DNA of 64,000 nucleotides from assembly GCA_943371025.1 (NCBI GenBank), contig CALRTC020000002.1, forward strand, positions 186,001 through 250,000. Direction: 5' to 3'. A program made the position numbers and the translations under genes. The DNA is from Niveispirillum sp943371025. GTDB taxonomy: Bacteria > Pseudomonadota > Alphaproteobacteria > Azospirillales > Azospirillaceae. The stretch's first letter is position 1, and each line of letters begins with the position of its first letter. A model generated the notes under the pieces. The model was not told the DNA's origin, searched no databases, and was given only the letters and a program-made list of their open reading frames with translations. Shown here piece after piece: positions 34,216-42,829 of the stretch.

Positions 34216-34818
34216 ATGAGCAAGATCCTGGTCCTCTATTATTCCTCCTACGGCCATATCGAGACGATGGCCAAGGCCGTGGCTGAGGGGGCGGCGTCCG
34301 TTCCGGGCACCGAAGTGGTGGTGAAGCGCGTTCCCGAACTGATGCCCGACGAGGTCGCCCAGCGCGCCGGCATCAAGCTGAACCAGGACGCCGCGGTCGC
34401 CACCGTGGACGAACTGCCCCAGTATGACGCCATCATCTTCGGCACGCCGACCCGTTTCGGCATGATGGCCAGCCAGATGCGCAACTTCCTGGACCAGACC
34501 GGCGGTCTGTGGGCCAAGGGTGCCTTGATCGGCAAGGTCGGCTCGGTGTTCGTGTCGACGGCCACCCAACATGGCGGCCAGGAATCGACCCTGCTGTCCT
34601 TCCACACGACGCTGCTGCATCACGGCATGGTCATCGCCGGCCTGCCCTACAGCTTCGGTGCCCAGGGCCGCATGGACGAAATCACCGGCGGCAGCCCCTA
34701 TGGCGCCACCACCATCGCCAATTCCGATGGTTCGCGTCAGCCGTCGGCCAATGAACTGGACGGTGCGCGCTTCCAGGGCGCCCACGTCGCCCGTCTGGCC
34801 GCCAAGCTGTCGGCGTAA
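34216..34818 (+). CDS. wrbA: NAD(P)H:quinone oxidoreductase, type IV (WrbA)
   Basis: The 200-residue flavodoxin-like protein matches WrbA in length and sequence: 'KILVLYYSSYGHIETMAKAVAEGA' (FMN phosphate loop, residues 3-26), 'DAIIFGTPTRFGMMASQMRNFLDQTGGLW' near 70-98, 'FVSTATQHGGQESTLLSFHTTLLHHGM' and 'EITGGSPYGATTIAN'. It reduces quinones by two electrons using NAD(P)H and FMN and so avoids semiquinone radicals. The ATG at 34216 follows GGAG; the longer frame upstream is not conserved. The pirin gene follows on the same strand 144 bases on, with a hairpin between. Confidence 0.95.
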   Translation: MSKILVLYYSSYGHIETMAKAVAEGAASVPGTEVVVKRVPELMPDEVAQRAGIKLNQDAAVATVDELPQYDAIIFGTPTRFGMMASQMRNFLDQTGGLWAKGALIGKVGSVFVSTATQHGGQESTLLSFHTTLLHHGMVIAGLPYSFGAQGRMDEITGGSPYGATTIANSDGSRQPSANELDGARFQGAHVARLAAKLSA

Positions 34819-34826
34819 CGCCGTAT

Positions 34827-34854
34827 CTCATGCGCCGGGCCGGTGGTCGCCGGC
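34827..34854 (+). repeat. Possible short relative of the REP-like element
   Basis: The sequence CTCATGCGCCGGGC followed by a GGCCGG/CCGGCC hairpin recalls the head and the last hairpin of the elements at 39.5 and 43.9 kb, but lacks the middle. It begins 9 bases after the wrbA stop. Confidence 0.3.
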
Positions 34855-34909
34855 CTATGAAGGTCCTCTTCGGATGACCCTCGGTACTCTTTCCATGACC
34901 CATGGTCCC

Positions 34910-34937
34910 CGCGCCGTCGCCATTCCGGGACGGCGCG
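34910..34937 (+). terminator. Hairpin between wrbA and the pirin gene
   Basis: CGCGCCGTC (34910-34918) pairs perfectly with GACGGCGCG (34929-34937) across a 10-base loop. No T run follows, so it may slow polymerase or protect RNA instead of ending transcription. Confidence 0.35.
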
Positions 34938-34962
34938 TCGGGAGCCGCACAGGAGAAGTGTC

Positions 34963-35676
34963 ATGATCGAACATCGCCCCTTCGCCGGCCTGGGCAAGGC
35001 CAACCATGGTTGGCTGCGCGCCAATTTCCACTTCAGCTTCGCCGGTTACCACAATCCCTCGCGGGTCCATTGGGGACCGCTGCGGGTGTGGAATGACGAC
35101 ACCATCGACAGCAATACGGGCTTCGACCCGCACCCGCACCAGGACATGGAAATCATCACCTATGTCCGCAAAGGCGCCATCACCCACCAGGATTTTTTGG
35201 GCAACGAGGGCCGGACCGAGGCGGGCGACGTGCAGGTCATGTCCGCCGGCACCGGCATCGTCCACGCCGAATATAACCGGGAACCGGGTGAGACGACGCT
35301 GTTCCAGATCTGGATCATCCCCAATAAGCGCGGCGTGAAGCCCCGCTGGGAACAGGCCAGGTTCCCCAAGGGCACGGATGAAGCAGGCAAGCTGCGCGTC
35401 CTGGCGTCCGGCCGGGAACAGGACAAGGATAGCGGTGCCTTGTTCATCCATCAGGATGCGGCCCTGCTGGGCGGCGTTCTGCCGGCGGGCACGGTGCTGA
35501 CCCACGCGCTGGGTGACCGCCTGGCCTATCTGGTCCCGGCGCGCGGCAAGGTGAAGGTCAATGGCGTTGTGCTGGAAGCGCGCGACGGTGCGGCCGTGAA
35601 GGATGAACCCGTCCTGACGATCGAGGTGCTTGAAGAAGCCGAACTGGTCCTGGCCGACCTGCCCCGCGCGGCCTGA
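34963..35676 (+). CDS. Pirin family protein
   Basis: The 237-residue bicupin protein carries the pirin N-terminal pattern 'RVWNDDTIDSNTGFDPHPHQDMEIITYVRKG', with metal-binding His residues near 58-60 and 102 ('GTGIVHAEYN', Glu nearby). These are Fe ligands in pirins with quercetinase activity. The second cupin lacks ligands, as usual. Family members act as quercetin dioxygenases or redox-sensing cofactors; which applies here is unknown. AGGAGAAG precedes the ATG. Adjacent to wrbA and a LysR gene, it probably belongs to a quinone or flavonoid response. A strong terminator follows. Confidence 0.92.
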   Translation: MIEHRPFAGLGKANHGWLRANFHFSFAGYHNPSRVHWGPLRVWNDDTIDSNTGFDPHPHQDMEIITYVRKGAITHQDFLGNEGRTEAGDVQVMSAGTGIVHAEYNREPGETTLFQIWIIPNKRGVKPRWEQARFPKGTDEAGKLRVLASGREQDKDSGALFIHQDAALLGGVLPAGTVLTHALGDRLAYLVPARGKVKVNGVVLEARDGAAVKDEPVLTIEVLEEAELVLADLPRAA

Positions 35677-35734
35677 TCCGCCACAGATCCCGGCACCGGG
35701 CGTACCCTCCCCCCCCAAGCCCGGTTCCGGTTCA

Positions 35735-35769
35735 GGGCGGCGTTCCCATCATGGGGACGCCGCCCTTTT
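35735..35769 (+). terminator. Terminator of the pirin gene
   Basis: A long GC stem (GGGCGGCGT with ACGCCGCCC, plus CCCA/TGGG inside) has a TCA loop and TTTT after it. The rest of the 300-base spacer 35677-35977 shows no gene; only GC-rich imperfect repeats and the untranslated leader of the ABC-F gene. Confidence 0.85.
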
Positions 35770-35977
35770 CATGTTCACGACCGATCGGCCATCATCAGAA
35801 CCCGCGGGGCAGATGAAGGCAGCCCACCGGCACGCAATGGGTCCTCGGCTGCGCAGCCTGGAATGAAGGGAGCCGGGCCAGAACCAACATACAGGGCCGG
35901 GGGCCGATCAGGGCACTGGCGTGTGCCGCATCTTGTGGCATAAGGGGGCCGATCCTGCCCCTGGAACCCGGCCTCCC

Positions 35978-37600
35978 ATGATTCGTCTTGAAAATATCAG
36001 CAAGCACAATGGTCATCGCATCCTTTTCCTGGAATCCTCGGCAGCGCTGAACCGGGGGGAGAAGGTGGGGCTGGTCGGTCCCAACGGTGCCGGCAAGACC
36101 ACTCTGTTCCGCATGATCACGGGGGAGGAACAGCCGGACACCGGCCAGGTGTCGGTGGAAAAGCAGGTCACCATCGGCTATTTCAGCCAGGATGTCGGCG
36201 AAATGTCCGGCCGCAGTGCCGTCGCGGAGGTGATGGACGGCGCCGGACCGGTCAGCGAAGTGGCCAAGGAACTGGCGAGCCTGGAAGAAGCCATGGCCGA
36301 TCCCGACCAGGCCGACCGGATGGACGCCATCATCGAACGCTATGGCGAGGTCCAGGCGCGTTTCGATGAGTTGGGTGGCTATGAGCTGGATGGCCGCGCG
36401 CGGGAGGTGCTGGCCGGCCTCAGCTTCAGCCAGGAGATGATGGACAAGGATGTCGGCGCGCTGTCGGGCGGCTGGAAGATGCGCGTGGCGCTGGGCCGCA
36501 TCCTGTTGATGAAGCCCGATGTCATGCTGCTGGACGAACCCAGCAACCATCTCGACATTGAAAGCCTGATCTGGCTGGAAGGGTTCCTGAAGGGCTATGA
36601 CGGCGCCCTGCTGATGACCTCGCACGACCGGGAGTTCATGAACCGGATCGTCAACAAGATCATCGAGATCGATGGCGGGTCGCTGACCAGCTATTCCGGC
36701 GATTACACCTTCTACGAACAGCAGCGGGCGCTGAACGAACGGCAGCAGCAGGCGCAGTTTGAACGCCAGCAGGCCATGCTGGCCAAGGAGATCAAGTTCA
36801 TCGAGCGGTTCAAGGCCCGCGCCTCGCACGCCAGTCAGGTGCAGAGCCGGGTCAAGAAACTGGACAAGATCGACCGCGTCGAACCGCCCAAACGTCGCCA
36901 GACCGTGATGTTCGAGTTCCCGCCGGCCCCGCGCTCGGGTGAGGATGTCGCGGTCCTGCGCAACATGTCCAAGGGCTATGGCAGCCGGACCATCTATCAG
37001 GATTTCGACTTCACCATCCGCCGCAAGGAACGCTGGTGCGTGATGGGCGTCAATGGTGCCGGCAAGTCGACGCTGCTGAAGCTGATCGCGGGTGTCGACC
37101 AGCCCGATGCCGGGACCGTCAATGTCGGTGCCAGCGTGAAGATGGGCTATTTCTCCCAGCACGCGATGGAACTGCTCGACGGCGACCAGACCGTGTTCGA
37201 GGCGCTGGAGAGCGCCTTTCCACAGGCGGGCCAGGGATCGCTGCGCGCACTGGCCGGCTGTTTCGGCTTCTCCGGTGATGATGTGGAAAAGCGCTGCCGG
37301 GTCCTGTCCGGTGGGGAGAAGGCGCGGCTGGTGATGGCGATCATGCTGTACAACCCGCCGAATTTCCTGGTGCTGGACGAGCCGACCAACCATCTCGACC
37401 TTGACACCAAGCAGATGCTGATCACGGCCCTGGCCGGTTATGAAGGGACCATGCTGTTCGTGTCGCACGACCGGCATTTCCTGGCAGCCCTGTCCAACCG
37501 GGTGCTGGAACTGACGCCGGACGGCATCCATCAATATGGCGGCGGCTACACCGAATATGTGGCGCGCACCGGGCAGGAGGCACCCGGCCTGCATAGCTGA
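35978..37600 (+). CDS. ABC-F family ATPase
   Basis: The 540-residue soluble protein has two ABC domains in tandem and no membrane segments. Domain 1 has GPNGAGKTT (34-42), 'LSGGWKMRVALGRIL' and 'MLLDEPSNHLD'. A charged linker (about 240-290, 'ERQQQAQFERQQAMLAKEI') resembles the P-site tRNA-interaction motif. Domain 2 has GVNGAGKST and 'LSGGEKARLVMAIM' with 'LVLDEPTNHLD'. ABC-F proteins act on the ribosome, either easing stalls or resisting antibiotics; the type (YbiT/Uup/EttA) cannot be settled by eye. The start at 35978 (MIRLENISK) is family-typical; the frame opens 19 codons earlier. Confidence 0.92.
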   Translation: MIRLENISKHNGHRILFLESSAALNRGEKVGLVGPNGAGKTTLFRMITGEEQPDTGQVSVEKQVTIGYFSQDVGEMSGRSAVAEVMDGAGPVSEVAKELASLEEAMADPDQADRMDAIIERYGEVQARFDELGGYELDGRAREVLAGLSFSQEMMDKDVGALSGGWKMRVALGRILLMKPDVMLLDEPSNHLDIESLIWLEGFLKGYDGALLMTSHDREFMNRIVNKIIEIDGGSLTSYSGDYTFYEQQRALNERQQQAQFERQQAMLAKEIKFIERFKARASHASQVQSRVKKLDKIDRVEPPKRRQTVMFEFPPAPRSGEDVAVLRNMSKGYGSRTIYQDFDFTIRRKERWCVMGVNGAGKSTLLKLIAGVDQPDAGTVNVGASVKMGYFSQHAMELLDGDQTVFEALESAFPQAGQGSLRALAGCFGFSGDDVEKRCRVLSGGEKARLVMAIMLYNPPNFLVLDEPTNHLDLDTKQMLITALAGYEGTMLFVSHDRHFLAALSNRVLELTPDGIHQYGGGYTEYVARTGQEAPGLHS

Positions 37601-37624
37601 CACCAGGGGAGGCTTCGGCCGCAG

Positions 37625-37646
37625 CCCGGCAAAGGCTGATGCCGGG
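37625..37646 (+). terminator. GC hairpin after the ABC-F gene
   Basis: CCCGGC (37625-37630) and GCCGGG (37641-37646) flank a 10-base loop, soon after the stop at 37600. No T run follows, so it may only be a weak or Rho-assisted end. Confidence 0.3.
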
Positions 37647-37743
37647 TCGGCCAGCGCCGGCCCGCCCCACCCCACGCGACAACCCATCCCCTTGGCACCC
37701 CCGGTCCGGCATGCCAGCTTAGGGTGAGGGTAAAAGCCGAAGG

Positions 37744-38181
37744 ATGTTCGTTTTGAGCCAGGAGATTTCGTCCGCCGCCGATCCCGTGGCCGCAAGGCTG
37801 ATGCTGCTGGCCGGGTTGTTCGGGGCGGTGGCGGTGGCGGCCGGGGCCTATGCCAGCCATGGGCTGGCGGTGGTGCGCGACGGCCATGCCGTGGATCTGT
37901 GGAAGACGGCCAGCCAGTATCAGATGGTGCATGCGCTGGCCATCCTGGCGCTGGTGCCGCTGCGCCGGATGCTGGCGCGGCAGGCGCGTTGGCTGACGGC
38001 GGCCGGCCTGTGCTTTGCCATTGGCTGCCTGCTGTTTCCCGGCGCGCTTTATCTGCTGGGCTGGTACGGGCCGTCGGCCCTGGGGGCCGTGGCGCCCGTG
38101 GGCGGGCTGTCCTTTATTCTGGGCTGGCTCTGTGTCGGCGTCGCCGGCCTGCGCAGCGGCGGGGGTGGCGATGTCGGCTGA
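37744..38181 (+). CDS. DUF423 membrane protein (YgdD-like)
   Basis: The 145-residue protein has four predicted membrane helices and the DUF423 features: 'LAGLFGAVAVAAGAYASHGL' near residues 22-41, the conserved 'WKTASQYQMVHALAILAL' near 58-75, 'IGCLLFPGALYLLG' and 'VAPVGGLSFILGWL'. Family members sit in the inner membrane with no known function. The ATG at 37744 comes after GAAGG. The gene overlaps the start of tusA by 11 bases, so the two are co-translated. Confidence 0.88.
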   Translation: MFVLSQEISSAADPVAARLMLLAGLFGAVAVAAGAYASHGLAVVRDGHAVDLWKTASQYQMVHALAILALVPLRRMLARQARWLTAAGLCFAIGCLLFPGALYLLGWYGPSALGAVAPVGGLSFILGWLCVGVAGLRSGGGGDVG

Positions 38182-38449
38182 ACAAGACGCGGCAGACGAT
38201 GTCACGCTGGACTGTTCGGGCCTGAAATGCCCCATGCCGGTGCTGCGCGCGGCCAAGGCCCTGCGCGCCATGCAGGACGGGCAGGTGCTGGCGGTCACGG
38301 CCACGGACAAGGCGGCGCCGAAGGATTTCGAAACCTTCTGCCGTGAAGGCGGCCACACGCTATTGTCGACGGACGTCGTGGGTGACACGCCCCACGGGCA
38401 AGAGGTACGGTTCCGCATCCGTCGGGGTGGTCATGCGCCGGACAGATGA
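38171..38449 (+). CDS. tusA: Sulfur-carrier protein TusA family
   Basis: The 92-residue protein has the SirA/TusA pattern 'LDCSGLKCPMPVLRAAKAL' with the catalytic Cys20 in the CPMP motif (Cys15 nearby), and ends in the usual beta-alpha-beta-alpha-beta fold ('GQEVRFRIRRGG'). TusA passes persulfide sulfur from cysteine desulfurase to acceptors, e.g. for tRNA thiolation or molybdopterin. The ATG lies inside the DUF423 gene, overlapping its end by 11 bases. The fit to the family is good, but a paralogue with a different carrier role is possible. Confidence 0.85.
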   Translation: MSAEQDAADDVTLDCSGLKCPMPVLRAAKALRAMQDGQVLAVTATDKAAPKDFETFCREGGHTLLSTDVVGDTPHGQEVRFRIRRGGHAPDR

Positions 38450-38560
38450 TTTGGCGCAATGACAGTTCGGTCGGCGCCACCCATGATGGCATGACCGCAC
38501 CTGCCGCTCCCAAGAAGCGGATGGACGGTAAGAGGAAATGACCTGGGGAATTGGCGCCGC

Positions 38561-39490
38561 ATGAACACCCTGCTTTTCTCCCATCCCGACTGCCTCAGCC
38601 ACGATACCGGCTATGGCCATCCCGAATGTGCCGACCGGCTGCGTGTCGTGCTGTCGGCGCTGGAGGATGAGGCCTTCATGTTCCTGGACCGGCGGGACGC
38701 GCCGCTGGCGACGCGGGAACAGCTGGAACGCGTGCATCCGGCCGGCCATGTCACGGCCCTGCTGAATGCCATCCCCAGCGACGGTCATGGCAGCATTGAT
38801 GCCGACACCGTGCTGTCGCCGGGCACGGGCCGGGCCGCCCTGCGTGCCGCCGGCGCCGTGGTCGCCGCCGTCGATGCCGTCTGCGGGGGGGAGGCGCGCA
38901 ACGCGTTTTGTGCCGTGCGCCCGCCGGGACACCATGCCGAACCCGATCAGGCCATGGGTTTCTGCCTGTTCAACAATGTCGCGGTGGGGGCGGCGCATGC
39001 GCGGGCGGAACATGGCGTGCGCCGGGTCGCCATCATCGATTTCGACGTGCATCACGGCAATGGCACCCAGACCTTCTGCCAGCACGACCCCGACCTGTTC
39101 TATGGCTCCACCCACCAATGGCCGCTTTATCCCGGCACCGGGTCGGTGAAGGAGAAGGGGGATTTTGGCAATATCGTCAATGCCTGCCTGCCGCCCATGG
39201 CCGGCAGCCCGGAATTCCGCCACGCCATCCAGAGCCAGCTGATCCCGGCCCTGGATGCGTTCAAGCCGCAACTGGTCATGATCTCCGCCGGCTTCGACGC
39301 CCATATGCGCGATCCCGTGGGCGGGCTGGACCTGACGGAGGATGATTTCGCCTGGATCACGGGCAAGCTGATCGAGGTGGCGGACCGCCATGCCAAGGGT
39401 CGCATCGTCTCCGTGCTGGAGGGCGGCTACGACCTGCGGGCCCTGGCCAACAGTACGGCCGCGCATGTGAAGACGCTGATGGTGGCGTAA
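38561..39490 (+). CDS. Histone deacetylase family protein (AcuC/AphA-like)
   Basis: The 309-residue protein starts with 'LLFSHPDCLSHDTGYGHPECADRL' and has the deacetylase active-site features: 'VRPPGHHAEPDQAMGFCLFNNVAVGA' (paired His), 'IIDFDVHHGNGTQ' (zinc-binding Asp and His) and 'MISAGFDAHMRDPVGGLDL' with Asp. It removes acyl groups from amines such as acetyl-polyamines or acetyl-lysine. In many alphaproteobacteria it stands directly before xseB-ispA-dxs, as here. The REP-like element lies 8 bases after its stop. Confidence 0.92.
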   Translation: MNTLLFSHPDCLSHDTGYGHPECADRLRVVLSALEDEAFMFLDRRDAPLATREQLERVHPAGHVTALLNAIPSDGHGSIDADTVLSPGTGRAALRAAGAVVAAVDAVCGGEARNAFCAVRPPGHHAEPDQAMGFCLFNNVAVGAAHARAEHGVRRVAIIDFDVHHGNGTQTFCQHDPDLFYGSTHQWPLYPGTGSVKEKGDFGNIVNACLPPMAGSPEFRHAIQSQLIPALDAFKPQLVMISAGFDAHMRDPVGGLDLTEDDFAWITGKLIEVADRHAKGRIVSVLEGGYDLRALANSTAAHVKTLMVA

Positions 39491-39497
39491 TTTATGT

Positions 39498-39576
39498 TCC
39501 CTCAGGCGCCGGGCGCCGCCATCCGGCGGCTTGGTTCACGCGCCCACGCGGGCGCTGGCCGGCAGTCGCCGGCCTT
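39498..39576 (+). repeat. REP-like three-hairpin element, copy 1
   Basis: The first 37 bases (39498-39534) are identical to 43937-43973. They contain GGCGC/GCGCC and GCCGCC-ATCC-GGCGGC hairpins. They are followed by GCGCCC-ACGC-GGGCGC and GGCCGGC-AGTC-GCCGGCC. The last two hairpins have different stems in the other copy but the same layout, and the AGTC loop is kept, so structure is conserved over sequence. It lies just after a gene, as REP elements do. Confidence 0.75.
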
Positions 39577-39723
39577 GGGACTTTACTGCGGAGCCGTGTG
39601 CAGTTCCGAATAGTGCGGCCCGGAACAATGGCCGCTGGTATGTCCTGCCTACCCCTGCGTGGCACTTGAACCGGCGGGCCGGGGGACATACAGTCCCGCC
39701 TTCCGATTGACAGTGCCGATGCC

Positions 39724-39975
39724 ATGACCGACCAGACCCTTCCCCAAGATATTGCCGCCCTCAGCTTTGAGGACGCGCTTGCCGAGCTGGAGCGGATTGT
39801 CCGCCAGCTGGAGGAAGGCAAGGCCAAACTGGATGATGCCATCCAGTCCTATGAGCGCGGTACCTGGCTGAAGAGGCATTGCGAGGCCAAGCTTCGTGAA
39901 GCGCAGGCGAAGGTGGACCGCATCACCATCGCCGCCGACGGCACGATTGGTGCCGAACCCGCCCGACTGGATTGA
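39724..39975 (+). CDS. xseB: Exodeoxyribonuclease VII small subunit
   Basis: The 83-residue protein has the family pattern 'ALSFEDALAELERIVRQLEEGKAKLDDAIQSYERG', one helical hairpin that binds the large subunit XseA. ExoVII degrades single-stranded DNA from both ends. The C-terminal 20 residues are variable. It is co-directional with ispA, with 4 bases between its stop and the ispA ATG, and the pair is conserved widely. The large subunit gene is not in the window. No clear ribosome site precedes the ATG, whose start is set by family length. Confidence 0.93.
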   Translation: MTDQTLPQDIAALSFEDALAELERIVRQLEEGKAKLDDAIQSYERGTWLKRHCEAKLREAQAKVDRITIAADGTIGAEPARLD

Positions 39976-39979
39976 CGCC

Positions 39980-40879
39980 ATGCCCTCCCTGCCCAAGACC
40001 CTGACCGCCGCCATGGCGGATACCGTCGAACAGGTGGAGGCTGCCATCGAGGTGCTGCTGCCGCACACCAATCTGATGGAAGCCCGCCTGTTCGATGCCA
40101 TGCGCTATGGCTGTCTGGGCGGGGGCAAGCGGCTGCGTCCTTTCCTGGTCATGGAAAGTGCCCGCATGTTCGGGGTCAGCCCGGCCTGTGCCCTGCGTAC
40201 GGCGGCGGCGGTGGAATTCGTCCATTGCTACAGCCTGATCCATGATGATCTGCCGGCCATGGATGACAGCGAGCTGCGCCGCGGCCGCAAGACGGTTCAC
40301 CTGGAATTTGACGAGGCGACGGCCATTCTGGCCGGCGACGCCCTGCTGACCCAGGCGTTTGAAATCCTGGCCGATCCCGAAACGCATGAAGACCCGCAGG
40401 TCCGCTGCAAGCTGGTGGCGGCGCTGGCCAAGGCATCGGGCCCGCGCGGCATGGTCGGCGGCCAGATGCTGGACCTGATCGCGGAGACGACGCCCCTGGA
40501 TATCGGCGCCATCACCCGCCTGCAGCGCCTGAAGACGGGGGAGATGATCGCCTTTTCCGCCGTGTCGGGCGCCATCCTGGGCCGGGCCGGCGCGCCGCAG
40601 CACCATGCGTTGCAGGCCTATGCCCATGATCTGGGCCTGGCCTTCCAGATCGCCGACGACCTGTTGGACGTGGAAGGCGTCCAGGATGAGGTGGGCAAGC
40701 CGGTTGGCCGCGACGACATCGCTGGAAAAGCCACATTCGTCTCCATATTGGGGGCGGAGAGGGCGCGTGACCAGGCGCGGCGGCTGGCCGATCAGGCGGC
40801 GCAGCACCTGGACATGTTCGGGGAACGGGCGGATATGCTGGCCCAGGTGGCCCGCTATGTCGTCGAACGGCGCGCATAA
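39980..40879 (+). CDS. ispA: Polyprenyl (farnesyl) diphosphate synthase
   Basis: The 299-residue protein condenses isopentenyl and allylic diphosphates to C15 (or longer) isoprenoid. The first Asp-rich motif is 'HDDLPAMDD' (Asp89-90 and 95-96, the DDx4D bacterial form) and the second is 'AFQIADDLLD'. 'GGGKRLRPFL' binds diphosphate. Length and context (xseB before, dxs after) fit IspA. Product chain length cannot be judged by eye. The start lies 4 bases after the xseB stop. It shares the operon with dxs, whose start is 23 bases on. Confidence 0.92.
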   Translation: MPSLPKTLTAAMADTVEQVEAAIEVLLPHTNLMEARLFDAMRYGCLGGGKRLRPFLVMESARMFGVSPACALRTAAAVEFVHCYSLIHDDLPAMDDSELRRGRKTVHLEFDEATAILAGDALLTQAFEILADPETHEDPQVRCKLVAALAKASGPRGMVGGQMLDLIAETTPLDIGAITRLQRLKTGEMIAFSAVSGAILGRAGAPQHHALQAYAHDLGLAFQIADDLLDVEGVQDEVGKPVGRDDIAGKATFVSILGAERARDQARRLADQAAQHLDMFGERADMLAQVARYVVERRA

Positions 40880-40902
40880 AAACAATGAGTGAGGTAGGGA
40901 CG

Positions 40903-42819
40903 ATGTCCCAGTCGAAGACGCCGTTGCTGGACCAGGTCAAGACCCCCGCCGATCTGCGCCGTTTGGCCCCCAATCAGTTGCGCCAGTTGGCCGACGAGCT
41001 GCGGACGGAAACCATCGACGCCGTGTCGGTGACGGGTGGGCATCTGGGTGCCGGGTTGGGCGTGGTCGAACTGACGGTCGCCCTGCATTACTGCTTCGAC
41101 ACGCCCAATGACCGTCTGATCTGGGATGTCGGCCACCAGTCCTATCCGCACAAGATTCTGACCGGCCGGCGCGACCGTATCCGCACCCTGCGCATGGGCG
41201 GTGGCCTGTCTGGCTTCACCAAGCGGTCGGAAAGCGAGTACGACCCGTTCGGCACGGCCCACAGCTCCACCTCCATCTCTGCCGGGCTGGGCATGGCCGT
41301 GGCCCGCGATCTGGCCGGCAAGACCAACAATGTCGTGGCCGTCATTGGCGACGGGGCCCTGTCCGCCGGCATGGCCTATGAGGCGATGAACAATGCCGGC
41401 GCGCTGCAATCGCGCCTGGTCGTCATCCTGAACGACAATGACATGTCCATCGCCCCGCCCGTGGGGGCGCTGTCGGGCTATCTGTCGCGGCTGATTTCGT
41501 CCAAATCCTATCGCGGCTTCCGTGACTTCTCCAAGCAGGTGGCCGAACATCTGCCGCGCCCGCTGCTGAACGCCGCCCGGCGGGCGGAGGAATATGCCCG
41601 CGGCATGGTGACGGGCGGCACCCTGTTCGAGGAGCTGGGCTTCTATTATGTCGGTCCCATCGACGGGCATAATCTGGACCATCTGCTGCCCGTGCTGGAA
41701 AATGTCCGCGACGATCCGCAGGGCGGTCCCGTGCTGGTCCATGTCGTCACGCAGAAGGGCAAGGGCTACGCCCCGGCCGAGGCCTCGGCCGACAAGCTGC
41801 ATGCGGTGGGCAAGTTCGACGTCATCACCGGCACCCAGGCCAAGCCCAAGGCCAACGCCCCCTCCTATACCCGCGTCTTCGCCGACAGCCTGATCCGGGA
41901 AGCGGAAAAGGACGAAAAGATCGTCGCCATCACGGCCGCCATGCCGTCGGGCACGGGCCTGGACCTGTTTGCGTCCAAGTTCCCCAAGCGCACCTTCGAC
42001 GTGGCCATTGCCGAACAGCATGCCGTGACCTTCGCCGCCGGCATGGCGACCGAAGGGTTCAAGCCCTTCTGCGCCATCTATTCCACCTTCCTGCAGCGCG
42101 GCTATGACCAGTTGGTCCATGACGTGGCCTTGCAGAACCTGCCCGTGCGCTTCGCCATCGACCGTGCGGGTCTGGTGGGGGCGGACGGTGCTACCCATGC
42201 CGGGGCCTTTGACGTGGCCTATCTGGCCTGCCTGCCCAATATGGTGGTGATGGCCGCCGCGGATGAGGGCGAACTGGTCCATATGGTCGCCACCTGTGCC
42301 GCCTATGATGGCGGCCCCATCGCCGTGCGCTATCCGCGTGGCGAAGGCGTGGGCGTGGACATGCCCGACCAGGGTGTGCCCCTGCCCATCGGCAAGGGTC
42401 GCATCCTGCGCGAAGGGTCCAAGGTCGCCATCCTGTCCCTGGGCACCCGTCTGGCCGAAGCCCAGAAGGCGGCGGAGGATCTGGCGGCCCTGGGCCTGTC
42501 CACGACGGTCGCCGACGCCCGCTTCGCCAAGCCCATCGACATGGAGCTGGTGGAACGGCTGGTGCGCGGGCATGAGGTGCTGATCACCATCGAGGAAGGC
42601 AGCATCGGCGGCTTCGGCAGCCATGTCCTGCACCATCTGGCGACCAGCGGCCTGCTGGATGCCGGCTGCAAGGTCCGCCCCATGGTCCTGCCCGACATCT
42701 ATCAGGACCATGACAGCCCGGTGAAACAGTACGAAGCCGCCGCCCTCCAGGCCCGCGACATCGTCACCACGGCCCTGAAGGCGCTGGGCGTGGAGAGCAA
42801 GGCGGCGGCGCGGGCGTGA
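40903..42819 (+). CDS. dxs: 1-deoxy-D-xylulose-5-phosphate synthase
   Basis: Dxs joins pyruvate and glyceraldehyde 3-phosphate, the first step of the MEP isoprenoid route, using thiamine diphosphate. The 638-residue protein has 'SVTGGHLGAGLGVVELTVALHY' near 40-60, 'WDVGHQSYPHKILTGRRD', the TPP motif 'GDGALSAGMAYEAMNNAG', and transketolase C-terminal parts 'ITAAMPSGTGLDLF' and 'DRAGLVGADGATHAGAFD'. The ATG at 40903 has GAGG 8 bases ahead; the ATG at 40885 has no ribosome site. It is the last gene of the acuC-type/xseB/ispA/dxs run; tlyA, the usual next gene, is missing here. Confidence 0.96.
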   Translation: MSQSKTPLLDQVKTPADLRRLAPNQLRQLADELRTETIDAVSVTGGHLGAGLGVVELTVALHYCFDTPNDRLIWDVGHQSYPHKILTGRRDRIRTLRMGGGLSGFTKRSESEYDPFGTAHSSTSISAGLGMAVARDLAGKTNNVVAVIGDGALSAGMAYEAMNNAGALQSRLVVILNDNDMSIAPPVGALSGYLSRLISSKSYRGFRDFSKQVAEHLPRPLLNAARRAEEYARGMVTGGTLFEELGFYYVGPIDGHNLDHLLPVLENVRDDPQGGPVLVHVVTQKGKGYAPAEASADKLHAVGKFDVITGTQAKPKANAPSYTRVFADSLIREAEKDEKIVAITAAMPSGTGLDLFASKFPKRTFDVAIAEQHAVTFAAGMATEGFKPFCAIYSTFLQRGYDQLVHDVALQNLPVRFAIDRAGLVGADGATHAGAFDVAYLACLPNMVVMAAADEGELVHMVATCAAYDGGPIAVRYPRGEGVGVDMPDQGVPLPIGKGRILREGSKVAILSLGTRLAEAQKAAEDLAALGLSTTVADARFAKPIDMELVERLVRGHEVLITIEEGSIGGFGSHVLHHLATSGLLDAGCKVRPMVLPDIYQDHDSPVKQYEAAALQARDIVTTALKALGVESKAAARA

Positions 42820-42829
42820 GCCCGTCGCT

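Noticed and set aside
37709..37745. A sigma-54-like TGGCAC ahead of the DUF423 gene.
   Set aside because: The downstream GC element is missing at the required spacing.
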